DNA from: Streptomyces sp. NBRC 110035
GTDB taxonomy: Bacteria > Actinomycetota > Actinomycetes > Streptomycetales > Streptomycetaceae
Length of the DNA: 64,000 bases
Assembly (NCBI RefSeq): GCF_000829695.1
Contig: NZ_BBNN01000040.1
Span: forward strand, 21,285-85,284
Reading direction: 5' to 3'
The notes under the pieces were generated by a model, which was given only the letters and a program-made list of their open reading frames with translations, was not told where the DNA came from and searched no databases. Positions 17,696 to 25,572 of this stretch are shown here, piece after piece. How positions within the stretch are numbered: position 1 is the first letter of the stretch; the number at the start of each line of letters is the position of its first letter. The position numbers were made by a program, and so were the translations under genes.

Positions 17696-18673
17696 ATGGC
17701 CACCCCGCTGTCCGCCACAAAGCTTCTCGCCGTACTCAAGGCCGAGGGCTGCAAGGTTGTCGAGTACCGGTCTTGGCGTACCCACAACCGCAACTCCAAG
17801 GGCGCCTGGGGTCCCGTCAACGGTGTCATGATCCACCACACCGTTTCATCAGGCGAAGACTCATCCGTCGCGCTCTGCTACAACGGGCACACCCTCCTGC
17901 CCGGACCGCTCTGCCACACCGTCGGGGGCAAGTCCGGAAAGCTGTACATGGTCTCCGCAGGCCGCGCCAACCACGCCGGCTCCGGCGACGGCGACGTACT
18001 GCGCGCCGTCATCAACGAAACCGCACTGCCCGCAGACAACCAGGCCAACACCGACGGGAACTCCCGCTTCTACGGCCTGGAGATCGTCAACCTCGGCAAC
18101 GGCAAGGACACCTACCCCGCCACCCAGTACGACGCCGCAGTCCGGTGGGCCGCCGCGATCTGCCGCGCCCACGGCTGGGGCGCCGCATCGGTCATCGGCC
18201 ATAAGGAGTGGCAGCCCGGAAAGATCGACCCCCACGGGCCTGTCGAGGGCCGCGGCCCCTTCAACATGACCGCCTTCCGCCGCGACGTCGCCGAACGGCT
18301 GAAGAACGCGGCCTCCTGGAGCTCCGGCTCCACCCCGAGCACGCCCGACACCGCGGAGGACCCCATGGCAGGGATGACCAAGCAGGACATCTACGAAGCG
18401 GTGTGGAGGACGGACGCCATCACCGCGCCCGCCACGGCCACAGACCGCGCCACGAACAAGACATGGGAGCCGCAGTCTTACCTCAAGGACATCGGCAACC
18501 GGGTCAGGTCGATGGACAGCCGTCTCGCCGCCCAGTCCGCCGCGATCACCGAGCTGACGAGGACCGTCACCCAACTCGCCACCAACAGCGAGTCCCTCGA
18601 CGCCGACGCGCTCGTCCACCGCATCGAGCAGGCCATCGAAGCCATCGACATCCGCCTCGAAGTCACCAGCTGA
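17696..18673 (+). CDS. Endolysin, N-acetylmuramoyl-L-alanine amidase
   Basis: 325 residues. Amidase_2 fold at 1-210: VMIHHT (H47/H48), a central FYGLEIVN strand (about 125-132) and VIGHKEWQPGKIDP (H169, K176, D178) give the probable zinc and catalytic residues. The C-terminal third is a linker followed by a coiled coil (residues ~265-325) similar to stalk regions that multimerise. It cleaves the amide between muramic acid and the stem peptide to release virions. No wall-binding domain in this chain; that is the gene just upstream. Confidence 0.9.
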   Translation: MATPLSATKLLAVLKAEGCKVVEYRSWRTHNRNSKGAWGPVNGVMIHHTVSSGEDSSVALCYNGHTLLPGPLCHTVGGKSGKLYMVSAGRANHAGSGDGDVLRAVINETALPADNQANTDGNSRFYGLEIVNLGNGKDTYPATQYDAAVRWAAAICRAHGWGAASVIGHKEWQPGKIDPHGPVEGRGPFNMTAFRRDVAERLKNAASWSSGSTPSTPDTAEDPMAGMTKQDIYEAVWRTDAITAPATATDRATNKTWEPQSYLKDIGNRVRSMDSRLAAQSAAITELTRTVTQLATNSESLDADALVHRIEQAIEAIDIRLEVTS

Positions 18674-18700
18674 CCATCCCAGAAGAAACGAGACCTTCTC

Positions 18701-19081
18701 ATGAGACTCATTGCCCGCGAACCCGCCCTGCTCCTGGGCCTCATCGCCGCCGGCGTCAAGCTCCTCGGCTACGAACTCGACGTGTCCGCCGGAGTCCAGA
18801 CCGCCATCAACGCCATCGCCGCCGGTGTCGTCGCCGTCATCATCGCGTTCGTCGCGAAGAACGGCGCCTGGGCTGCCGCGGTTCTCCAGACCGCGCAGGC
18901 CGTCATGGCTTTGTTCGTCGGCCTGGGGCTCGACTGGTCCGCCGGCCGGCAGGCCCTGTGGATGGCGTCCATCGCCGCAGTGCTGGCTGTCGTGGAGCGG
19001 TTCATGGTCACCCCGCCGCTGGCGACCACCGGCCTCGAGCAGTCCAGCCCGCTCGCCAAGCGCGGCCCGACCGCGGTCTGA
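18701..19081 (+). CDS. Holin-like membrane protein
   Basis: 126 residues with hydrophobic helices at about 8-28, 38-60 and 62-80 plus WMASIAAVLAVVERFMV near 86-102, and a short polar C-terminus. It follows the amidase directly (27-base gap), where actinophage holins lie. Likely forms the membrane holes that trigger lysis. Three further membrane or coiled-coil genes follow, so which one is the true holin cannot be settled. Confidence 0.7.
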   Translation: MRLIAREPALLLGLIAAGVKLLGYELDVSAGVQTAINAIAAGVVAVIIAFVAKNGAWAAAVLQTAQAVMALFVGLGLDWSAGRQALWMASIAAVLAVVERFMVTPPLATTGLEQSSPLAKRGPTAV

Positions 19082-19089
19082 ACTGTGAC

Positions 19090-19141
19090 CCTCTGGCGCG
19101 CCGCCCGTCGACTGGCAGCGGCGTCGGCGCGCCACCAGAGG
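19090..19141 (+). terminator. Bulged GC hairpin after holin-like gene
   Basis: CCTCTGG-CGCGCC (19090-19102) pairs with GGCGCG-cca-CCAGAGG (19126-19141). It fills the gap between the holin-like gene and the next ribosome site (AAGGAG), so could be an attenuator. Confidence 0.45.
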
Positions 19142-19157
19142 CCAAGGAGTGGCACCG

Positions 19158-19493
19158 GTGAATGAGCTGTCGGCCGTGAGCGTCCTTCTGCCGGGCGGGG
19201 CCGGGGCCATCGTGACTCTCATCGTGCTGCTCATCCTCCGAGGCAGTCTTGTCGCGCGGGCCGTCCTCGAGGACGTCCGCAAGGACCGTGACGACCGCGT
19301 CGCCGAGCTGGCCAAGGAGCGGGATGCGTGGCGGGAGGCGCATCGGCAGAGCGAAGCCGCACGAATCGATGCACAGAACCAGGTCGGTGAACTCCTCGAA
19401 CTGTCGCGGATCGCCGATCACGTTCTTCGCGCTATGAGAGGGGAGGTGCCTGGGGATGCGATGGATCAGCCGGTTGCTGCGCCGCCGTCCTGA
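19158..19493 (+). CDS. Single-span membrane protein with coiled coil
   Basis: 111 residues from the GTG at 19158 (AAGGAG eight bases upstream; another GTG at 19149). One transmembrane helix (GAGAIVTLIVLLILRGSLVA, about 14-33) followed by a charged coiled coil (VRKDRDDRVAELAKERDAWREAHRQ). This build resembles spanin-like or holin-regulating proteins of lysis cassettes. It overlaps the next gene by 38 bases. Confidence 0.65.
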   Translation: MNELSAVSVLLPGGAGAIVTLIVLLILRGSLVARAVLEDVRKDRDDRVAELAKERDAWREAHRQSEAARIDAQNQVGELLELSRIADHVLRAMRGEVPGDAMDQPVAAPPS

Positions 19494-19701
19494 GCCCGCC
19501 CCGCAGCGCCCGAAGTCCACAGGCAAGCCGTCCGGGCAGCGGGAAGCGGAGCTGGCTCTCTCCCGCGCCCGGGAGGCCCGCCGGCAGGTCGAGGCATACC
19601 GTCCGGCCGTCGCGCGGGTCGCCGCGCGTCTCGCGCGTGAGCGTCAACAGAACCATTTCGCGGAGCTGTTTCGGTCCGCCTTGGAGGGAGGTCAGCGCTG
19701 A
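19456..19701 (+). CDS. Small basic helical protein of the lysis region (DUF7620-like)
   Basis: 81 residues, Arg-rich start (MRWISRLLRRRPEPAPQRP), then a helix AELALSRAREARRQVEAYRPAVARVAARL and HFAELFRSALEGG. This small protein recurs between lysis membrane genes of Streptomyces phages; role unknown. Its start lies inside the preceding gene and its stop overlaps the next ATG. Confidence 0.65.
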   Translation: MRWISRLLRRRPEPAPQRPKSTGKPSGQREAELALSRAREARRQVEAYRPAVARVAARLARERQQNHFAELFRSALEGGQR

Positions 19702-20054
19702 TGAACTGGGCGCAGCTCGCAAACACGGCAGCATCGGGTCTGGTCGCCCTGGCCAGCATGCTCTTTGCTGTCGTCTACCACCTGCACGCACCGTGGCGGT
19801 CCACCGCGGTGGGCCGGCACCTGATGGGCTTCACCCTCGCAATAGGAGCGCTGGGCGCCTACACCGTGGCGATCACGATGTGGCCGGAGGGGGCTCCTGC
19901 CTCGGTGCTGCGAACGATCCGCACCGCGCTGATGGTGGTCATCGCCGCTCTGGTGGTGCAGCGAATCCACATGGTGATCACCGCCCAGCACCGTGGGGCG
20001 CTCCTCGACGCCCACCCCCCTCACGATCAGCCCGGTCCGCCGCCTTCTGCCTGA
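19701..20054 (+). CDS. Holin-like membrane protein, three helices
   Basis: 117 residues, hydrophobic helices at about 8-28 (LANTAASGLVALASMLFAVVY), 42-62 and 70-92. The family is common in actinophages near lysis genes and is usually annotated as membrane protein or holin. Together with the genes at 18701 and 19158 it makes a three-membrane-protein lysis cassette. Confidence 0.65.
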   Translation: MNWAQLANTAASGLVALASMLFAVVYHLHAPWRSTAVGRHLMGFTLAIGALGAYTVAITMWPEGAPASVLRTIRTALMVVIAALVVQRIHMVITAQHRGALLDAHPPHDQPGPPPSA

Positions 20055-20070
20055 ACTGGAGTACACGCAC

Positions 20071-22515
20071 ATGACCATGGTGAACGGCACGCTCCTGGGG
20101 GGCGGCGATTCGCGGCGGGTGGAGATGCGGGCCGCGCTAGTCGATGTGACCGGCGCCCCTGCGGTCGGCTATGTGCCCTCCCTGGAGGGAGAGCTGGTGC
20201 GCCCGGTGCCGATCACCCCCGACCAGGGTGGGGACTGGTCGGCGGACCTCACCCCGAACAGCCTGATCGAGTCGACGTCCGGGGACACCCTGTGGGCGGT
20301 GCAGGAGGGCCGCACCCTGTCCGGTGTTCCGATCATCACCCACATTCTGGTGCCCGAGGCCGGCCAGTGGTGGGTGGGGCAGCTGCGGGTCGACCTGGCA
20401 GACACACAGACCGGTCAGGGCAGCATCGTCTACGTGCCTGGCGAAGCCGGACCACAGGGGGCACAGGGCCCGGCCGGGCCGGCCGGTACCGACGGCCAGG
20501 ACGGCACCCCCGGAGCCCCGGGCGCAGACGGTGAGGACGGGGCATCCGCCTACGAGGTGGCCGTCACGAGCGGGTTCACCGGCACACAGACGCAATGGCT
20601 GGCCTCCCTCGTCGGCCCCCAGGGCGAGCCGGGCGAGCAGGGCGAGCAGGGTCCGCCCGGCGCTGACGGTTCCAACGCGGACGCGGAGGCCTACACCGAC
20701 ACCGCCATGACCGCCGAAGTGGCGCGCGCGGATGCCGCCTACGAGCCGGCTGGGACCGCGACGGCCGCCGTTTTTGCCCACACCAGCGCGACCGACCCGC
20801 ACGGGGACCGCGCATGGGCCGACAACAAGTTCGCCACCCTCACCGCCCTCGGCACCCTCAACGCCACCGTCACCGACCTCGGCGGCGCCGTCACCAACCT
20901 CGACGGATTCGTGCAGGACTGCCTCACCCGGGTCGCCGGAATCGAGCAGGGAACCGCCTGGCTGTCCGCCCTCAACGTCGCCGGGAACGCTCAGATATCC
21001 GGTGGGGACCTGACCGTGTACGACACGTCCAAGGGCTACCGGCTCCGCCGCGGGGGCGCCGACCTGGACCTTGAAGGCACCGGCGCCGACCTCGTCACCA
21101 GCGTGTGGTCCGGGACCGCGTTCAACGGCACCCAGCACTCCTACGACCGGTACTCCGCAAGCTCCCTGAATGTGCAGCATGCCGGGAAACGCGAGTTCGT
21201 GGACGGCCTGTACGGCGCCGCCCGGCACGTCCTGGACCCCGACAGTGACCGCATCGGCTTCTTCGGCGCCGACCCGGCCGGCCAGCAACAGGTCACCGGA
21301 GCCTCACAAGGGGAGACGGTGGCGTCTCTGACGGAGGCGCTCGCCGCCTACGGGCTCGTCGTGAACGTGGCCGCCCCCGCGGCGAAGGGCGTGTACGTGC
21401 CGAACGGGTGGGGGGAGCACTGGCGGGCCGCCCGCGACACCGCCAGCGCCACCCCCGCACGAATCGTCACCCTCGGAGGCAGTGCGACGCAGGGCATGTA
21501 TGCCTCCAACCCGATCACCCACTCGTGGCCGGGCCTGGTCCGTACCGCCCTCCAGGCCCAGTACGGGGACGGCGGCTCCGGATATCACACGACGAGTCTG
21601 TCCTCGACCGTCCTCGCCTCGGGAGATGCCGCGGCGCTCGCCGCATGGACGACTGCCGGTGCGATCGTCGGGCAGAGTGGCACCTGGTCCCTGTCCGCGA
21701 ACCGGTACGGGCCGGGTATCACCGGCGTGTACACCGACGTGACCGGCTCCACCATGACGTTCACGGTCCGCGGCACCACCGTGAAGATCTACACCATCAG
21801 CGGCGGCACCCGCCCGCCTTTCACCTACGCCATCGACGGCGGCACGGCAGAGACTGTGACCGTGCCCGGCGGAACCGCCGCCGTGCAGGTCACCACCATC
21901 ACCGACCTCACCCCAGGCACCCATACAGTGGTCCTCACCTGCGGCACGACCACCACCGGCCAATACCTGACCGTCGCCGGAGCCGCCGGGGAGAACGCCA
22001 GCGGAGTCATCGTCGACAACCTGGCCCGCGCGGGCGCCGGCTCCGGTTCCTACGCGACGCTGCCGGAGTCGGCGCTGAACGCCACATGGAACGGCGGCAT
22101 CAACTACCCGGCCAGCCTGGCCATCTACACGGCCGGACCCAACGACGCATCCAGCGATGTCGCCCCCGACGTGTGGGTGGACAACGTGGCCGCCTGGCTG
22201 CGCGGCGTACGAGACCTGGGCACCTCACAGGGCGCCACGGACATCATCCTCGGCATGCCCCACCTCGGTCGGCACACCACCGCGAACTACCGATACGCGG
22301 AGTACGCGGCGCGGCTGCGCTCGCTGGCGGCGTCGTACAACGCTGCGGTGGTCGACTGGTGGGAGATGGGCCGCAACAGCTGGCCGTACTGGTCCACGCT
22401 CGGGTATTGGGGCACGAACGCGGGCACCGGCGGGGCCGGGACGGACAGCGTGCATCTGTCGAATGCAGGGTTCGCCGCGATGGCCTCCCCGGTCATCGAC
22501 CTGCTGAAGGCCTGA
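20071..22515 (+). CDS. Tail fibre with collagen-like stalk and C-terminal SGNH hydrolase
   Basis: 814 residues. N-terminal beta domain (~1-125), collagen-type Gly-X-Y blocks at about 128-160 and 190-207 (GPQGAQGPAGPAG, GPQGEPGEQGEQGPPG), helical/beta stalk, then an SGNH/GDSL-type domain: block I TLGGSATQG (~467), block III AGPND (~688) and block V DSVHLS (~790) supply the Ser, Asn and Asp/His of the family. Two internal beta-sandwich repeats lie between blocks I and III. It probably binds and deacylates host wall polymers. Encoded after the lysis genes. Confidence 0.85.
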   Translation: MTMVNGTLLGGGDSRRVEMRAALVDVTGAPAVGYVPSLEGELVRPVPITPDQGGDWSADLTPNSLIESTSGDTLWAVQEGRTLSGVPIITHILVPEAGQWWVGQLRVDLADTQTGQGSIVYVPGEAGPQGAQGPAGPAGTDGQDGTPGAPGADGEDGASAYEVAVTSGFTGTQTQWLASLVGPQGEPGEQGEQGPPGADGSNADAEAYTDTAMTAEVARADAAYEPAGTATAAVFAHTSATDPHGDRAWADNKFATLTALGTLNATVTDLGGAVTNLDGFVQDCLTRVAGIEQGTAWLSALNVAGNAQISGGDLTVYDTSKGYRLRRGGADLDLEGTGADLVTSVWSGTAFNGTQHSYDRYSASSLNVQHAGKREFVDGLYGAARHVLDPDSDRIGFFGADPAGQQQVTGASQGETVASLTEALAAYGLVVNVAAPAAKGVYVPNGWGEHWRAARDTASATPARIVTLGGSATQGMYASNPITHSWPGLVRTALQAQYGDGGSGYHTTSLSSTVLASGDAAALAAWTTAGAIVGQSGTWSLSANRYGPGITGVYTDVTGSTMTFTVRGTTVKIYTISGGTRPPFTYAIDGGTAETVTVPGGTAAVQVTTITDLTPGTHTVVLTCGTTTTGQYLTVAGAAGENASGVIVDNLARAGAGSGSYATLPESALNATWNGGINYPASLAIYTAGPNDASSDVAPDVWVDNVAAWLRGVRDLGTSQGATDIILGMPHLGRHTTANYRYAEYAARLRSLAASYNAAVVDWWEMGRNSWPYWSTLGYWGTNAGTGGAGTDSVHLSNAGFAAMASPVIDLLKA

Positions 22516-22579
22516 CCTCGAGGGTGCGACCACCGGCGGGACGGCCGCGCCCTGCTCCGGGCGCCGGATCGCTCGCACG

Positions 22580-22585
22580 TACGAT
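22580..22585 (+). promoter_or_regulatory. -10 box TACGAT of a leaderless promoter
   Basis: TACGAT ends six bases before the GTG at 22592, the spacing seen for leaderless Streptomyces messages. No good -35 is visible. Confidence 0.45.
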
Positions 22586-22591
22586 GACCGG

Positions 22592-22762
22592 GTGAGCACC
22601 CCTGCCCCTGCACGTTCGAAGCCGCCTACGCCCGACTGCGCGCCCTCCCAGATCGGCCCGTGCACGAAGTGCCAGCACCCTTGTCACCGGTACGGGCACG
22701 GCGGGAACCCGCTGTGCGTGGTCTGCCGCCGGGAACTGGAAGCGTGGCGGGCCCGCCAGTAG
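22592..22762 (+). CDS. Small zinc-knuckle protein
   Basis: 56 residues, too short for many gene finders. After a Pro-rich start it carries CTKCQHPCH, then CVVCRRELEAWRARQ; Cys pairs at about 30/33 and 46/49 fit one zinc ribbon. Similar small proteins occur in Streptomyces phages next to tail or lysis genes. Ends one base before the convergent thyX stop. Confidence 0.6.
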   Translation: MSTPAPARSKPPTPDCAPSQIGPCTKCQHPCHRYGHGGNPLCVVCRRELEAWRARQ

Positions 22763-23515
22763 TCAGGGGGCGATGCGTCCGTTGGCGTTGAACGCGGCGT
22801 AGGTGAGGGGCATCAGCTTCGCCCACTCGTTTTCCATGGCCTCGCCGACCATCTCGATCTCGCGCTGGGGAAACGACGGCGTTGTGGCGTCGGGGTGGGT
22901 GGTGCGCAGTCCGAGGAAGTGCATCAGGGAGCGGGCGTTGCAGGTGGCGTAGATCGACGAGTACAGGCCCACCGGCAGCACCGTGCGGGCAACCTCCCGC
23001 GCCACACCGGCGGCGAGCATCGCCTGGTAGGCGTCGTACGCCTGCCGGTAGGAGTTCACGGTGACCCGCTCGGTCAGCTCATGCTGCGCCTGGGTGCCCG
23101 CGGTGAACTGGTACTGGCCGGCCTTCCCTTCCTGGACCAGGCGCCGGTCGGGGCCGGGCACGTAGAAGACGGGCTCGAGTTCCCGGTAGCGCCCGGACTC
23201 CTCGTTGTAGGACCAGCCGGCCCTGTGGCGCATGAACTCGCGGAACACGAAGATGGGGGCGCTGATCAGGAACGTCATCGACGTGTGCTCGAAGGGGCTT
23301 CCGTGCCGGTCCCGCATCAGGTAGTTGATGAGGCCCCGGTTTCGGCGTGCTTGCGGGTGCTCGGTGTCGGTCTGGTCCCAGGTGATGAGGGAGTCGAGGG
23401 AGCGTTCGCCTTGGGTGGAGACGCGGGCGGCGAAGAGGACGTCGGCGTCGAATGCGGTGTGCTTGACGAGTTGGACGGTGACGTCGCTGCGGAAGGTCGG
23501 GGTGGGTGTGGGCAT
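22763..23515 (-). CDS. thyX: Flavin-dependent thymidylate synthase
   Basis: 250 residues. Converts dUMP to dTMP with methylene-tetrahydrofolate, FAD and NADPH. Diagnostic segment RHRAGWSYNEESGRY at residues 96-110 (RHRX8S variant), preceded by RHGSPFEHTSMTF and followed by VARTVLPVGLYSSIYATCNARSL. The start at MPTPTP is chosen because the upstream extension is Pro/Ala-rich without family similarity; GCAGGACGG precedes it. Divergent from dcd; the two supply dTTP for phage replication. Confidence 0.92.
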   Translation of the reverse strand: MPTPTPTFRSDVTVQLVKHTAFDADVLFAARVSTQGERSLDSLITWDQTDTEHPQARRNRGLINYLMRDRHGSPFEHTSMTFLISAPIFVFREFMRHRAGWSYNEESGRYRELEPVFYVPGPDRRLVQEGKAGQYQFTAGTQAQHELTERVTVNSYRQAYDAYQAMLAAGVAREVARTVLPVGLYSSIYATCNARSLMHFLGLRTTHPDATTPSFPQREIEMVGEAMENEWAKLMPLTYAAFNANGRIAP

Positions 23516-23644
23516 GGTGGGGTTCCGTCCTGCGGGTGGTGAGGTGCCCTCAGTCTGGCCCGGCTCGGCGGCCCGTGTTGCCCCTCGAATTCGGGCGCCC
23601 GCGGTCGCCGTCGGCGCAGGGGAAGGCGGCAAGCAGTTCGGTCA

Positions 23645-23650
23645 TAGGCT
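23645..23650 (+). promoter_or_regulatory. -10 box TAGGCT for dcd
   Basis: TAGGCT ends six bases before the GTG start at 23657, consistent with a leaderless transcript; there is no Shine-Dalgarno. It lies in the divergent gap shared with thyX. Confidence 0.45.
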
Positions 23651-23656
23651 CGCGGC

Positions 23657-24238
23657 GTGCTCCTCTCCGACAGAGACCTCCACGCGGCGATACGCGACGG
23701 CCGGCTCGGTATCGATCCGTTCGATGAGGCGATGCTTCAGCCCGCCAGCATCGACGTCCGTCTCGATGACCGCTTCCGGGCGTTCAACAGCCACGCGCAC
23801 ACGCACATCGACCCTGCGCTCGATCAGGACGATCTGACACGCCTGGTCCGGGTCGACGACGGCGAGCCGTTCGTGCTGCACCCGGGGGAGTTCGTGTTGG
23901 CGTCGACGTACGAGCGGGTGTCCCTTCCGGACACGCTCGCCGCGAGGTTGGAGGGTAAGAGTTCGCTCGGGCGTCTGGGGCTGGTTACGCATTCCACGGC
24001 CGGGTTTATCGACCCGGGTTTTGAGGGGCACGTGACGTTGGAGCTGAGTAATCTCGCGACGCTTCCGATCAAGTTGTGGCCGGGTATGAAGATCGGGCAG
24101 ATCGCCGTGTTCGCGATGAGTGGGCCGGCGGAGCATCCGTATGGGAGTGCGGTGCGGGGGTCGCGGTATCAGGGGCAGCGGGGGCCGACGGCGTCCCGGT
24201 CGTGGCAGGGCTTCCACCGGACGGTGCTGCCTCGGTGA
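23657..24238 (+). CDS. dcd: dCTP deaminase
   Basis: 193 residues. Deaminates dCTP to dUTP for the thymidylate pathway. Family motifs: QPASIDVRL (29-36), LEGKSSLGRLGL (98-109), THSTAGFIDPGFEGHVTLELSN with catalytic Glu near 129, and the C-terminal YQGQRGPTASR that closes over the nucleotide. Length matches bacterial Dcd. The downstream Asp/Glu pattern does not show the extra dUTPase features clearly, so the monofunctional enzyme is the safer call. Confidence 0.92.
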   Translation: MLLSDRDLHAAIRDGRLGIDPFDEAMLQPASIDVRLDDRFRAFNSHAHTHIDPALDQDDLTRLVRVDDGEPFVLHPGEFVLASTYERVSLPDTLAARLEGKSSLGRLGLVTHSTAGFIDPGFEGHVTLELSNLATLPIKLWPGMKIGQIAVFAMSGPAEHPYGSAVRGSRYQGQRGPTASRSWQGFHRTVLPR

Positions 24239-24251
24239 TGCGTTGAGGGCT

Positions 24252-24280
24252 CTGCGTAGCGGTTATGATCTGCGTGGCGG
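24252..24280 (+). repeat. Two 11-12-bp direct repeats around a TATGAT box
   Basis: CTGCGTAGCGG (24252-24262) and CTGCGTGGCGG (24270-24280) flank TATGAT (24264-24269); a TTGAGG lies 14 bases upstream of the latter. A third related ACGCATAGCGG follows at 24291. TGCGTGG/CCACGCA can also pair as a hairpin (24271-24295). This could be an operator/promoter for a short RNA ending in the terminator below or simply the dcd 3' UTR. Confidence 0.35.
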
Positions 24281-24355
24281 GTGCTGACCCACGCATAGCG
24301 GAGCGAGTCGGACCACGCTTTGACCTCTGAGAACTGCACATCGGTAGCATGAATA

Positions 24356-24400
24356 GCGGTGCCCCCGGCTGCTTTCCTCAGCCGGGGGCACCGCATTTTT
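24356..24400 (+). terminator. Strong intrinsic terminator after dcd
   Basis: Perfect 16-bp stem (24356-24371 with 24379-24394), seven-base loop, followed by ATTTTT. Ends + strand transcription ahead of the convergent minus-strand operon. Confidence 0.9.
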
Positions 24401-24411
24401 GTTCCGTGGGC

Positions 24412-24807
24412 CTATGCGGCCATGCTGGGGTCGAACCGGTCGTGGGCCGCCCCCTGCCAGATCTCCCAGTCGGTGCTGACGTGCCCGGTGCCAGCCGCCG
24501 TTCCGGTGGCGGCCCAGAAGGGGCGCAGGGTCAGCGGTCCGGACTTCTGCCGCCAGCATCCGTCCGCGTGCACGTCCGGGTAGGCGGTGTGGTTGAACTG
24601 GCCGGGCCCGTACAGGTGGCCGCAGCAGTTCACGCGCCAGTCGATGGCGCGGTGGGACTCGGGGACCCGGCGGCGGTCCATGGCGTCCTGGTAGTGGTGG
24701 TGGATGACGTGGTCGCCGTGGGCTTTGGCGGCTTCGAGGTTGGTGTAGACGCCCAGTGTCTGTTTGAACTTCTGCACGTTCCAGAGGTCGGCGCCAACGT
24801 CGGCCAT
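24412..24807 (-). CDS. Hypothetical protein
   Basis: 131 residues starting MADVGADLWNVQKFKQTLGVYT; GAGGA lies eight bases upstream of this ATG, making it better than the GTG 15 bases earlier. Contains His/Trp/Cys-rich segments (HGDHVIHHHYQDAM, NCCGHLYGPGQF) and a Trp-rich C-terminus. Not recognised. Last gene of a three-gene minus-strand operon. Confidence 0.7.
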   Translation of the reverse strand: MADVGADLWNVQKFKQTLGVYTNLEAAKAHGDHVIHHHYQDAMDRRRVPESHRAIDWRVNCCGHLYGPGQFNHTAYPDVHADGCWRQKSGPLTLRPFWAATGTAAGTGHVSTDWEIWQGAAHDRFDPSMAA

Positions 24808-24818
24808 GGTCGGTGTCC

Positions 24819-25124
24819 TCACTGCTCTCGGTGGTGCCGGTTCACGTGGTTGTTGATGCTCTCCTGGTTGCCCCGGTAGCCGCAGCCGCGCGGGCAGTCC
24901 TGCCAGAGTCCCGCGTCCACGGCGGCCTTGGTGACGGACTTGGTGTCGTCGGGGCCGTAGCCGTGGGCGTGGAGCATCTGGGCGACGGTGCCGCCGTGGT
25001 GGAGGGCGAGGAAGGCGGCTTCGGCGGTCTTGTCGTGCCCGGCGGCGAAGTACCGGCCGTAGCCGATCTCCTTGCCGCAGCCGCAGTAGCAGCGGCCGGT
25101 GGGCTGGACGGTGGTGCCTGTCAT
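24819..25124 (-). CDS. Zinc-finger protein
   Basis: 101 residues. N-terminal CYCGCGKEIGYGRYFAAGH resembles a small zinc ribbon found in phage proteins; C-terminal CPRGCGYRGNQESINNHVNRHH is a C2H2-like finger. Possibly DNA-binding. The stop overlaps the GTG/SD region of the next gene; the gene upstream ends two bases before its start. Confidence 0.7.
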   Translation of the reverse strand: MTGTTVQPTGRCYCGCGKEIGYGRYFAAGHDKTAEAAFLALHHGGTVAQMLHAHGYGPDDTKSVTKAAVDAGLWQDCPRGCGYRGNQESINNHVNRHHREQ

Positions 25125-25126
25125 GG

Positions 25127-25522
25127 TCAGTTCTCCTCGGCGGCGGGGGCCAGGGTGAACGGCTCCCAGATGGCGGCGAGGTACTGACCGCGCTCGGCGA
25201 GCCATGCGCGGACGGCGGGCTCGTCCTCCTCGGTCACGATGCACTCGGTGGAGCGGAGGATCGCCTTGCGCTGGATGACCCAGAAGACGAGCAGCGTGTC
25301 CGGCTCGGGGTCCTCACCCTCCTCCAGGTACTCGCCGTCGTCACGCTGCCAGTCCCAGCGGAAGACGAGGTTCATGTCCTTGTCGGCATCGCCCCACTCC
25401 TCTTGGAACTCGGTCCACGAGGCATAGGTGTCGTGCAGGCCGTTCTTGTAGTAGTTGCCCTCCTTGCAGTAGTAGGGATGGTCGATCTCCCATAGGTGGG
25501 GCTGAGCCGTGTCGTCTGTCAT
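25127..25522 (-). CDS. Hypothetical acidic protein
   Basis: 131 residues, rich in Glu, Asp and Trp (HLWEIDHPYYCKEGNYYKNG; FRWDWQRDDGEYLEEGEDPEPD). Similar proteins are seen in Streptomyces phages without known function. First gene of the minus-strand operon, with a leaderless-type promoter whose -10 box ends six bases before the ATG. Confidence 0.7.
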   Translation of the reverse strand: MTDDTAQPHLWEIDHPYYCKEGNYYKNGLHDTYASWTEFQEEWGDADKDMNLVFRWDWQRDDGEYLEEGEDPEPDTLLVFWVIQRKAILRSTECIVTEEDEPAVRAWLAERGQYLAAIWEPFTLAPAAEEN

Positions 25523-25528
25523 GCCGTC

Positions 25529-25557
25529 AAACTACAGGGCTTGACTATCCAAGACAA
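25529..25557 (-). promoter_or_regulatory. Leaderless promoter of the 24.4-25.5 kb operon
   Basis: On the minus strand TTGTCT (25557-25552) and TAGTTT (25534-25529) are 17 bases apart, and the ATG follows the -10 box after six bases, without a ribosome site. Confidence 0.6.
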
Positions 25558-25572
25558 CCCAAGGATTCCAAG
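25549..25572. repeat. CCAAG repeats at one-turn spacing
   Basis: CCAAG begins at 25549, 25559 and 25568, with an opposing CTTG at 25540. The copies overlap the -35 box of the minus-strand promoter and lie on the same face of the helix, as expected for a cooperative regulator site. Confidence 0.5.

Noticed and set aside
24241..24340. tRNA gene
   Set aside because: Has a small stem but no cloverleaf, anticodon arm or T-loop; I found no tRNA in the window.
24320..24350. TTGACC and TAGCAT as a promoter
   Set aside because: 19-base spacing, and transcription would run straight into the terminator hairpin.
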